Position numbers and translations under genes: made by a program. Under the pieces are notes generated by a model. That model saw only the letters and a program-made list of their open reading frames with translations. It was not told where the DNA came from and did no database searches. From Tilletia caries (lineage: Eukaryota; Basidiomycota; Exobasidiomycetes; Tilletiales; Tilletiaceae): a DNA stretch of 64,000 nucleotides. The stretch spans positions 62,001 to 126,000 of the forward strand of contig JALUTQ010000026.1 of NCBI GenBank assembly GCA_032718865.1, given 5' to 3'. Below, in pieces: positions 46,593-56,377 of this stretch (position 1 is its first letter; each line of letters starts with the position of its first letter).

Positions 46593-49500
46593 CCCGCCAT
46601 TATATCGTTCCTCCTCAATTCCACGTGGCCCTGGGGCCACGTGGAATTTGACTACGTTCCGCTTCCTTGTCTATGCTCTCTTGTTCCGCGTCATGCATCG
46701 TGGCACTCTCCCTTCACCCTTGGCCTCAAGAAACAGTCCAGAGTCCAGACGTGAGCAGATAGATAAGGTCAAATGAATTCCCTGCGCACTAACATCTCTG
46801 CAGTTCGCCGTGCCGCCCTGACTTCGTTGTCAAGCTGCTCCAACGCAGTTCTACTGAGCTGGGCTAGATTGCTGTCCGCTTGCAGGCGACTGAGTGCCTT
46901 CATGAGTCGCTGCGCCTCGTTGATGCTCGTCTGAACCAAGTCCTCCTTCTGTTGCTGATGTTTTGCCTCCTGTTCCGCCGCCTTTTCCGCGTTGAGATAA
47001 CCATTCGTTGTCCCTCTTCTCCCATTGGTTTTCCCCCCTCCATGGTCTTCTCCCCCTGAGCTTCCATTCCTTCTGGTACCAGGCGACCGTTCCCCACCGC
47101 AGTCACTCCACCTGGCTCCGATTCCGTCACGGTGGGAGGCTGTGCGGTGCTCTCACTCGTGCTGCCTGGCTTCTGTAACCGGGCGATTGGCTGCGACAAC
47201 AGGCGGGAGCACATGAACAAGTGCTTGCATGCCAGTCCCGTAGATTGAAACGACGGGCAGGGCATCGGGTCAGGTCGGCATCTAAGACATGCACCTCCCC
47301 TCCGTCCGTGCTCTTTACCTCGTACTGTAAAGATCAAAAGGCCCTATAAAATAAATCTAAAGCCTCTGCCACTTCTTAGTTTTTCTGACTCTGTATGCTC
47401 ACCGCTTCGCCATGGACACATTTCACGAAGGCACAGAGGTCCTGAAAACTCAGCTCGTATGCCTTTTGACGCGACTTTTTTTCTTGTCCGCATAGATGTG
47501 GTTTTTGTATTCCTGAATGAATAGGGAATTCAAAAGGCATCAGAGAGAGACGTTGCGTGGGCCTTGAGGCAATGCTATTCGTCAACATACTAAGGTCGCA
47601 CTGCACCAATTTTCGGTAGAAGTCTGGCACAACCTCCCGGACTATCACTTGCAGGACGCTGTCCACCCGTTGCTGCCGTATCATGCCCAAATAATTGACC
47701 TGAACAAAGAATGGATTGGGATTTGGGACAGAGTCGTCAACTCGTCAGCTCTCTTCAGCTGCTTAACAGGGCATCAAGCTCAAGTGCAAGCTGATCAGAG
47801 GTCACACACGGGCTATGGCTCACTTTCAGATTACCGTGCCAACCTTCATCCATGTTGTTGGTGTCTATTCCGTAGTGTGCATGCTGTTCAGATGGTTATT
47901 GAAAGAGATTGGTCACCGTCCATCATAACCAGGAATGAGGAAGTAGCGAGGACTGAGGAGCGGATATGATACTCACTTTCCTATGACATCTGGCCCAGTT
48001 CTGCGCACTCCTCTTGCTGAGCCACTCCTTTTTCAAAGTAGCGCGTGATCAATGGCTGATCGTCGCTCCATCTGGAGAAGAAGATGCTGCGAGCCTCCTC
48101 GAACTGCTCCTCTGTCTCCGCTCGCTGCATGGTGCGCATATCGTTCCGACACCTAGACTGAAGAAAAGAATTGGCCTCTCTGACCCCGGGATCACGGCCT
48201 TATTGAGGAAGTAATCATTACTCGCGTCAGTGATCAGTCAGCATGTGTTCATTGTACGCTGCGCGGACTGCCAGGGGAAAGGAAGAAGGTAAAGGGGAAG
48301 GAAGAAGGTAAAGAGTTTCTTGTTCCCGAGACGCAAGGGAAACAGCAGAAGAAGGCTAAAAGTTCAAGCCATGCTTGGACCTCGCGAATCGCGACGGCCG
48401 ACGGCCGACGGCCGACGGGAAAGCAAGAAGAAGAAGAAAGTGGTCGAGGACAGAGGGAAGGCGGGGAGCAGCCGAGCAGGCTTTCCGCTTGGAAACGAGA
48501 GGAAGGGATGATGAAGAAGGGAGAGAGGAAAGAGGAGAGAGAAGGGAAAGGGAGAGGGTGGAACCAAAGCGACTCACTGTCTCCGATCGCTTTCACCTTG
48601 GTCTTCACGTTGTCGTCCCATGCTCGTAGTAGATGCCAGAGGCAGAGCAAAACTCGCGGTCGAGGCGTGGACCCCGCAAACGCATTGTTGATGGCGGCGC
48701 GCTCCGTTTCCGAGCAATCAATCATCACGTCTGTCGGGGCTGGAATCTGCTTGGCCAGTAGCCACTGAAAGAATCGGGTTAGTGGAATTCTGTCAAGAGA
48801 CGCGACGCCCAGTGCAACCAATGATACAAGCGACAGAAACAGCACGCGTCAGCAGACAGAAACAATGATGAGCACGAGCTGAAGCAAAGTGGTGTGAGTT
48901 GTGAACGTGTCCGCAAGGCGAAAGATATCATGCAAAGACTGGAAGGAGAGGAATGAGGATGGATGGAAGGATGAGACAGGAACCAGAACACTCACTGAGT
49001 CTCAGAAGGTGTGATCAAAAAGGCGAGAGGGATTCCGGATCCCATTGAGGCGCTTCGGACAATGATGGTCGTGAGGAAAATCTTTTCTTGTCGGGTTGCA
49101 CCTTTACCAGTGTTGTGGGTCGAGTCCACACACCACACAGAGCTGCTCGGCGCGGAAAATTCCTGAGCACAAAGATCAAGTAGTAAAAGAAGTTGGACAT
49201 CTGTCAAAGACTCAAGGTGCCAAAGCTGACGAGTAACATCCTTGTGAACGAATGGCTTGGGAGCCTGGATCTTACCTTCTTTGACCATCTGGGCATAAGG
49301 AAACACACCCAAACAGGCTCGGGGGTAGCACTGAGTGTTGAGTCATTCAAAAACTCTGCTTCCCATCCCTCTTGGCGAAATGTGTCGGCCCAAAGCTGCA
49401 GGGATTTCAGCGCGTCTGGATCCTTTCTGGCTGTCTCAAGCTTGAGGCGCCTGACGGTGTTGTAAACGTCGTAATATCGAATTCGAATACTGGCGCTGAT

Positions 49501-50731
49501 TGCAGTGGTGGACGACAACATCTCATTCTGATTGAAAAGAATTTGAACGCAGTATAGAACGTTCAGAACAGATTCTCTCAACAGCAAATCACCAGGAACG
49601 CATCCATATCAATCACAGCACCCATTCCACAGCATTCTCACCTTGCCCACCGAGTGTATGGCGAAAAGTTCGTCCATATCCATACGCACGGATGCCATGA
49701 TCTCCTTGGTCGTTCTTCCGCTTCGTACTTGAGCTTCGATCCATTCCTTAACCTCCGTTGGGTTACGTTGGCGCGACAAGTCGGAGATTGTTCCCACTGC
49801 GTGCCCCTTGTGTCTCCAATGATACTCCACGTCTAAGAGACTGTCCTGACGGGTTGGACCGGATAGGATCGAAAGGCGCCCAGACGAATCGAGGCTGGCT
49901 GGCCTTCCGGTATGCTGCAAGCCCTGATCGAATTGTGACTCGGCATGCTGAATGACATTTCCATCATCTGTGACTGGAAGAAGTGGTGCTTGGATGGTGA
50001 TCTTGATCTTGGCAGGGCAGCCAACCTGATCAACGACCGTCATATAGAAGTTACTGTCAGGCGTCAGCGAGCCGTTACCACGCAGTGTAGCGCGTCTCTA
50101 GCCCTCTCTGGCCCGTCGATCAGCAGCTCATCTTGACTGACGACGCGGCACCGCCCGTTATCCTACGCTTCTTTGGCGAAACCGAATCTTTTCTGCCTGA
50201 ATGGAAGGTCCCACTACATCCACAGTGGGAAACGAATGTTGCCTTGAAGGTAGTGGATGCATTCGACGGACAATCATACCTTCGAGCACCTGAGGTGAAG
50301 TTCAAGAAGCAAGAGAGAGGTATCTGAGCAACCTTTTTCGCCAGCAGACAAGCGCACGAGTCACAGAACCCTGAACATCACTGACCATCTTTCTTACGAG
50401 ATTCTCGCGTCCTATTTGGATTGCTTGGCGTCTTGAACGAGCAGTACCTGCTCTCTTCCGCGAGAAACGCGTCCAGCTCGGACTCGAGGATTTGGAAGCA
50501 CATTGGCTCGGATTCGAAGATGCGTTCGCCTAAAAGTCGCGTAGCATTGAGCCTGTTGGTGCCTTGGGGCGCCATGATTGGGGAGATATGGGAAGTGGAT
50601 GCACAGAGGGCGAAGTAGTCAAGCGCGTCAAGTAGCTTTCGGTGGCCGCGTTCGCCAGTTCACCTTCTGCTGATGATCATGATCATTTTTCAAGCCACGT
50701 GGAATTGGGGAGGAACGATATAAGGGCAGGG
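46593..50731 (-). mobile_element. Mutator-like (MULE) DNA transposon nested in the Ngaro element
   Basis: 4,139 bp bounded by inverted repeats of about 38 bp (46593-46630 and 50694-50731; shared core ttatatcgttcctcc and aattccacgtgg). The 10-bp target duplication gtccgagacg lies at 46583-46592 and 50732-50741, and removing the element restores the A2 repeat to the length of A1. At the left end the inner TIR half is followed by its own inverse, making a perfect 14-bp-arm hairpin (46617-46648). The interior carries a spliced transposase gene on the minus strand. Confidence 0.93.
46900..50575 (-). CDS. MULE transposase (spliced, probably one frame lesion near the SWIM finger)
   Basis: DDE transposase read over at least nine exons, start ATG 50575. 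Well supported exons are 50386-50575, 50142-50289, 49642-50053, 49276-49527, 48996-49225 and one from 48789 down to about 48580. Landmarks: a zinc-ribbon-like N-terminal part (RRYDCPSN, VSHCGCSG), HWRHKGHAVGTISDLSRQRN, IRYYDVYNTVRRLKLE, catalytic VWCVDSTHNT, VMIDCSETERAAINNAF, then LCLWHLLRAWDDN, SIFFSRWSDDQPLITRYFEK, DTNNMDEGWHGNLK and the SWIM finger CPSFQSTGLACKHLF. YEVKSTDGGEVHVLDADL, just before the SWIM finger, is in another frame (near 47260), which suggests a single indel. Activity is therefore doubtful. Confidence 0.78.
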
Positions 50732-50989
50732 GTCCGAGACGGAGTGTGGCGTCGGATTATTTACTGTTCCAGCGATTCTACAGCGAAATGAGATGAGATT
50801 GCGGTTGGCGGCCAGGTTGGACAGGTGAAAATTCTCTGCTCTGCTCCTTCGAGCTGCTTCTTCCCCTCCATCATCTTCGTCTCCCTCGCCTCTCTCCCTC
50901 AGACGCTCGGTCGACGACTTGAGCGTGTCCTTTGCTGTCCCACCCACCTCCCCGTGCGTTTCCTCCCCTCCTAGCGCCGCTAAGTCCCG

Positions 50990-51103
50990 GACCGCACGCA
51001 GCGGCGGACACGGCGTTCGAGCTCCAAGCTCAACCCCCAATTTGATGCGCTCGTCTCCTTGTCTAACTGACTACATTAGAACACCACACAGTGCGAGGAC
51101 GGC
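50990..51103 (+). repeat. Ngaro split direct repeat B2
   Basis: 114 bp copy of B1. The element ends at about 51103, where similarity to the B1/A2 junction stops. Confidence 0.9.
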
Positions 51104-51590
51104 ATGTACATCTCATTTGTGCACCTTTTTGGACACCACTCAAGGCCACCCTCCTGCTCGACCAGGAGACCAATTGACAAACGGAAAGCGGGAGCGGGTG
51201 CATCTATGGGAGGTGCATGATTTCTTTCTAAGTGTCTGAGTGTGGTTGTGTTGTGTTATTGTGACAGTTATCAGATATCAGAGGGTTAGTACTTAGTGGT
51301 GCAAAACTGTGCAAAGTGTTCCACTCGGTGATAGGGGACTGTATATGTATGGCCGCCCTCAATTTGTGCCTGGCGCGGGAAAACCCCTATGTAAACACAT
51401 TACATAAGCATCGAGGCACAGCGCAGCGGCCGACAGCGACTCTTGCATGTATGTATGTATGTACGACCAGAGAAGCAAACGACGTGTAGATACTACATAC
51501 TGGGTGACCGCGTAATCAAGATGCTGAAAGTTTATGCCGTTTGCAGACTGGCAGTCCAATGTCCACTAAGCTTGTGCCGTCTCAAGGCTC
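51104..51590. other. Flank between the retrotransposon and GDA1
   Basis: 487 bp with no recognised gene; a short (atgt)n run lies at 51447-51462. The part nearest 51590 should contain the GDA1 transcript end. Confidence 0.45.
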
Positions 51591-54093
51591 TCAGCGCCCT
51601 TGCTCATGGTTCCGGCATCGGAGTGCCTCATCCTCCAAGATCGCAAGCTGCGCACCCAAGCACCAGCCCAGCTCCACCCCGCCCACCTTCTTCGCTAGCA
51701 CGACCTCCCTCTCCTCCGGCAGCTCGTACCCATGCGAGAGTAGCGCGTACATGTACGTCAAGTCCAGACAGCTCTCGGGGCGGTGAAAGAGCTCCGCAGC
51801 GGCAAGAGGGTGGGTGCTGGGGGGGAAGATGGGGTCCCAGTCCCAGAGCGAGGCTTCGATCGATGCCAATCGTGCTGCTGCGCCCGATCCTTGCTCTTGA
51901 GTATCGTCGTCAAAGAAGTCAGCGTACGCCCCCATGATGTCCGCGTCCGTGACATTGGACCGACGGACAGGGCCCCGGCAGACTTTTTCGGCAAGCTCGC
52001 GCAGGAGTCGAGGCGTGAATGAGGCGTTCGTTTCCACCTCTACTGTGCTTGTGTTTCCCTGCGCTGTGATAGTGTTATCAAGCGAGGCGGACGGAGCCGG
52101 CTGAACAATGTGTTGGTAGCGGTACTGCTGCGTTGTTCCGAGCAAAGGCACCAGCCGATCGTAAAAGTACGAAAGCGCGATGATGGGCGCCCCACGGAAT
52201 GTCGACACCAGTGGAGGTTGGTACACGCCAGCGAAAGTACATGGCGGAAGGGCGCACGATCTAGTCACAATGCATCTCTACCGTCAGTTTCCCAGCCGAA
52301 CAACATAGAAGAGGTAGGCGAAACTCACGCGTCTTTGTCCATCATGATCTCCACAAACCTCCGACAGCCAGCGAATCCGCCCCCGCCTCCAAAGAAGGTT
52401 ACGTTCCTTGACACAGAGCCGGAGGACGAAGCCGTGGTAGCGGTGGTCGAAGGTTTCTCGCCCTTGCTTCTGCGAAGCCACGTCCCTGAGGATGTTCCTA
52501 CCGAGCGCTGATCCAGCTCGCTCTGAGATGCAGCCGATCCCAGCGCTCCAACGCGGTCGACTCGAACCACTTCTCGCTTCCCGTGCGGGCCATAGCAAGG
52601 GCTAGGTACATGAGTGTTAAACTCGTCCATACCTTCCCATGGTGGGATGGACTCCAATTGAGGCTCGTCCCGGGGTATTGTGGGTGCTGCCAGTTGTTCT
52701 TTACGCCGAGAGCGCGAGGCTGCACGAGGTGGGCCGCCAAGTGGATGCGAAAGCAAGTAGGCATGCAGGGTCAGCGCATTGACTGTCGTCCGTGCTTGCA
52801 TCAGACCGTAGCCGAGATATGAGTTCTGATAAAGGGTGTAGATACTCGATCCGAAATCTGAAGCAGGTCATTGGTGTTTAGTACCTGCGCATGTATGAAT
52901 TCTCATCTTTGCACCATACTCACTGCTCAACGTGTACACATGCTCGCCGGGGTGCATTCCGATATGTTCGGCCTCTTCCTTGACAGCTAGCGACACATTC
53001 TCGAAGCGAGGCTCAAACACGATCTGTGTGGAGCCACCTCCGAGATCCAGCACGGCCGCGGTTTGTGGCCGGCTATGTTTTGGCCCGCCGACGAGGTCTT
53101 TTCCATACGATGAACTTGGTGTCCTGGCCTCGTCTCCGAGTCGGTTAAGAAGGTAGTTGACCGTGATGAAAGCGAACACACCTGGGAAGACCCGCTAAAT
53201 GGGTGAGCGATCGATCTGTGGGACACGTCTCCGCAGTCCGAACTCACCTTCATCACGACCGTCCATGATTTCGACACCGCTGCTGCCCGCTCCATCAGCG
53301 ATAGGGAACGGGTAGTGCACCTCGAGCAATGTGCGCACAGCTTGCAGAATGTCTTCCGCTTTCTTTTTGCCCAGCAAACGCAGCCCTGCCGTAGCTTTGA
53401 CGCTGATAGGAGTGCAAGACCGGAGCGACTCCGGCACCTCCCTGAGCGCGAGGTCGAGCAGGGGCCGGAGAGAGTCAGCTGCGAGGTCCGCTGAGGCGGA
53501 ATATGCCGGCGCCGACAGACCGCCCTTTACGAGGTCGAACACCTCCGTCTCAAGCTCGGGCGAGGACGCGCAGTTATTGAACTACAGAAGAACCCAAAGC
53601 TTTTTAGCCTGCCAAGGTCCGCATACATGCGCATATGAACTCGTGGTCTGCTCACCTTGTACACGTGTATGCGGCTCCCTGTGCTTCCTGCGTCGATCAT
53701 GATCGCGTACTGGACTAAGGGACGCTGTCTGCCGCGCGAGTCGGTCACGCCTGCGTTCTCTGCGCATCGCGTCGTCTTGAGGCGGTCCGCATGCAGCCGT
53801 GGCCGTGGCCTGAGGTTGGAGAACAGCGCGGCGAGGCCATCGTCTTTCGCCTTGCCCTTCACGTCGCTCGACACCGGCGTCGACTGAGGCGACTTGCTGA
53901 GCAGCGAGTCGAGGAGGGACGAAGCTCGCCGTCCGCCTTGAGCGCCGCCGTCGTCGTGGAGGAAGAGCAGTGCTGGCCCGAGCACAAGAAGACCAGCGAG
54001 TAGCCAGGTCGGGCTCCAGCTCTTCTCGTTCTTGACGCTCTCGCCGACAACGCGACTGGAGCTCGCCTTCGTCTTCTTGTCCGCCAGCGCCAT
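51591..54093 (-). CDS. Golgi guanosine diphosphatase (GDA1/CD39 family)
   Basis: Hydrolyses GDP to GMP in the Golgi lumen so that GDP-mannose import can continue during glycosylation. Five exons (53656-54093, 53248-53581, 52924-53181, 52329-52857, 51591-52260) splice to 742 residues, longer than yeast Gda1 (518). A short cytosolic tail and one membrane anchor ([17 protein letters not shown]) give type II topology. Apyrase-conserved regions are [37 protein letters not shown] and [29 protein letters not shown] and GVYQPPL also fit the GDA1 branch. The extra length lies in a Ser/Thr-rich insert encoded in exon 4. All introns have gtgagt or gtgagc donors. It shares a 181-bp promoter region with VTA1. 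Confidence 0.92.
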
Positions 54094-54274
54094 TGTCGCG
54101 CGCTTCGTCCTTGCTGCTGACTTGTGAGCGTTGGGTTGCCGACCGTGCTGATGATGATGGTGAACACGATGAGCTCGTCCTTCTCGATGACCACGACGTC
54201 CAGCATTCATCCACGTAAATACATAACTACTCGCTCTCTACCCGCAGCTCGGCATCTTCCACACTCCGCTAGCT
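54094..54274. promoter_or_regulatory. Bidirectional promoter region GDA1/VTA1
   Basis: Only 181 bp lie between the two start codons on opposite strands, so both promoters must overlap. No TATA consensus was recognised. Both genes serve membrane trafficking. Confidence 0.55.
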
Positions 54275-56068
54275 ATGGCCTTGCCATCGAGTGCAGCTGG
54301 GCCAGGCGCGGGCCTCCTGCCCACGACCGCAGAGCTCAAGGTTCTGACCCCTTTCATGCAGCGCGCGCATGAGCTGCGCACGGCCGACCCACCCATGGCA
54401 TACTGGTGTGAGTCATGCCCTCTTCCTCGCGCGTGTGGTCGAGCTGCGGACTGACTTTAGAATCTTTCTTTACGCAGGCTCACTGTATGCGGCGCAGCTC
54501 GGCATCGGCGCGAAGTCGACAGAGCGCGAGAGCAAGCTTTTTCTCGGAAGACTGATGGATGACCTCGAGGCAGTGAGTACCGCGCTTATCGTACAAAGGC
54601 AGTATTCGCACTCGGTCGCTGACATACTGATGTCCGCGCTACTCTCTGTGAATGCTACAGCAAAAGCAGACCCTCGGAGCCTCCGATGTGATCACGAACG
54701 AGACTGCCAGCGCGGCTTACGTCGAGAACTTTGCCCTCAAGGTATTCACAGCCGCAGACAACCAGGACCGCGCTGGCCAGGCGACCAGGTAAGTGACAAC
54801 ATGCGCTCTTAGATCTCCTTAACATGTCCCAGCAAGCTCACTTATGCGCGACCTTATCTTTCTCTGGCTTTAGGGCAACGGCGCGGAACTTCCTGGTTGC
54901 CAGTCAATTCTTGGAAGTTCTTGATGTCTTCGGTGCCCTTGACCCCGAGGTGAGCTTGCTATCCAATCTACAAATGCAATGCTGAGACTGAAGAAGCTCT
55001 CCTGAGCATTTATCACAGATTGCGGAGAAGATCAAATACGCCAAGTGGAAAGCAGCCGATATCGCAAAAGCATTCAAAGAAGGAAGAACTCCCGTCGCGG
55101 GTCCACCGGGCGGCGAAGAGAACGAGGCCATGGCAGTCACGACTCCTGGTGACACGGTCGTCGACAGTCCTGCGTTTCTGCCGTCTGTGGACAGTGCGTC
55201 AGCGATCGCCCCGCCCCCCTTCGAGCGGGCATCTTCCTTCTCTTCCAGCGTCGGCGGTGGGAGCAATCAGCCCGATGCTTCTTCTCGCGCTCGAGCTCGA
55301 CTCAGTATTCATGCAGCCAGCTCGCAAAGTCCCAACTTCTCTATGCCTCTGCCTGCCCCGCCTAAGACGAATGCGCTCGAGGCGGAGGTCGCGGCACAGC
55401 AGGCTGAGCTCGCGCGACTCGGTCTCGCCCCTCCCGATTGGAGGGGTTCTGCTTTCGCTGCTCTGGCCTCAACCTCTCCATCTGGTTCGACAGGCCGGCC
55501 ACTCCCAATGCCTCCTCAGGGAGCACCGGGAAGAGATGGTCTTCCCGTTCCCCCTTCCGGACTCCCTTTCCTTGTTGGCAGTCCTTCAGTTCCTGGCTCA
55601 ACCACATCGTTCTCGGCAAACACGAGCCCACACTTGGGCGGGACCACTCCACTTTCTTCGGGCTTCCTGCCCTCCACGCCCACTTATATCTCAGGAACAG
55701 AAGCTCCGCCACCTTCTGCCCCTCTTCCACCGTCATCGCCATCACCTTACCCATACCACCACCAACCTCCTACTCGACAGTTCACCCAAGGCAACGGGCC
55801 GTTGCCGCACCCTCCACCTCTTGCACCGTCGCCGGCAATGGCGCCGGCCCCAAGCGCCCCTCCGCTCCCACTTACAGCGTCACCCACAGCCTTGGCCGCT
55901 CCACCGAGCGCCCCATCAGCGTTCCCTGAAAGTCTCACATCCACCCAGACGGCCAAGGCCCAGAAGTTGGCAAAGTGGGCTATCAGCTCGCTAGACTACG
56001 ACGATCTTGCCACATCAGCCAAGCACCTACGGGAGGCCTTGGACATCATAGAGGGCCGGACGAAGTGA
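54275..56068 (+). CDS. VTA1/LIP5, regulator of the ESCRT ATPase Vps4
   Basis: Activates Vps4 during multivesicular-body sorting. Five exons (54275-54407, 54478-54572, 54661-54788, 54874-54949, 55019-56068) splice to 493 residues. The N-terminal tandem-MIT-like domain is visible: TAELKVLTPFMQRAHELRTA, PPMAYWCSLYAAQLGI, ESKLFLGRLMDDLEAQKQTL, then AYVENFALKVFTAADNQDRA and FLEVLDVFGALDPEIAEKIK. A long Pro/Ser-rich linker follows. The C-terminal Vps4-binding dimer helices are QKLAKWAISSLDYDDL and SAKHLREALDII. The start ATG 54275 is the first in frame. Every splice junction keeps the family pattern. Confidence 0.92.
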
Positions 56069-56377
56069 TTGAGAAGCGCGAACCCTAGCGAATTCCAGCG
56101 GGCCGCTTTCTACATTACGTCTCCTATAATTGCACGCATTCGCCCTCTGTCTTTTTTCGAGCTTGTTACCTATCGTAGAGGCCAGTGAATGCCCATTTGC
56201 TTGAGATGCGTTTACGAGTATTTACAATGGAGAGGATGCGAGGATGGCACAGCCTGAGAAAGTGTTGAATTCCTTCCGATTCGACACAGAAGTCCTTCTT
56301 GACGACGTCCACCATCGATTCATTCCTTTCCTCTGTTGGTCTGTTGGTGACCTGCAAGGAGCGTGGGAAAAGCCGAC
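56069..56377. other. Intergenic region VTA1 to TPR protein 2
   Basis: 309 bp between same-strand genes. It includes a tctcctataattgcac stretch near 56120. No gene was seen. Confidence 0.45.

Larger units (their letters stand above)
46543..50938 (+). repeat. Ngaro split direct repeat A2, interrupted by the MULE
   Basis: Left 50 bp at 46543-46592 and right 197 bp at 50742-50938, total 247 bp as in A1. The interruption carries a 10-bp target duplication. Confidence 0.88.
40513..51103 (+). mobile_element. Ngaro-like tyrosine-recombinase retrotransposon (with nested MULE)
   Basis: Order: direct repeat A1 (40513-40759), gag-like ORF, reverse transcriptase/RNase H, tyrosine recombinase, B1 (46429-46542), A2 (46543-46592 plus 50742-50938, split by a MULE), a 51-bp spacer, and B2 (50990-51103). 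A1 and the rejoined A2 are both 247 bp; B1 and B2 are both 114 bp. Split direct repeats and a recombinase instead of an integrase are the mark of the DIRS order, and this layout matches Ngaro. Without the MULE and one target copy the element is about 6.4 kb. The 51-bp spacer between A2 and B2 is unexplained; a second, internally deleted copy fused to the first is an alternative reading. Confidence 0.85.

Noticed and set aside
47649..48214. Plus-strand frames at 47649-47969 and 48014-48214
   Set aside because: They are antisense to MULE transposase exons that carry conserved motifs on the minus strand.
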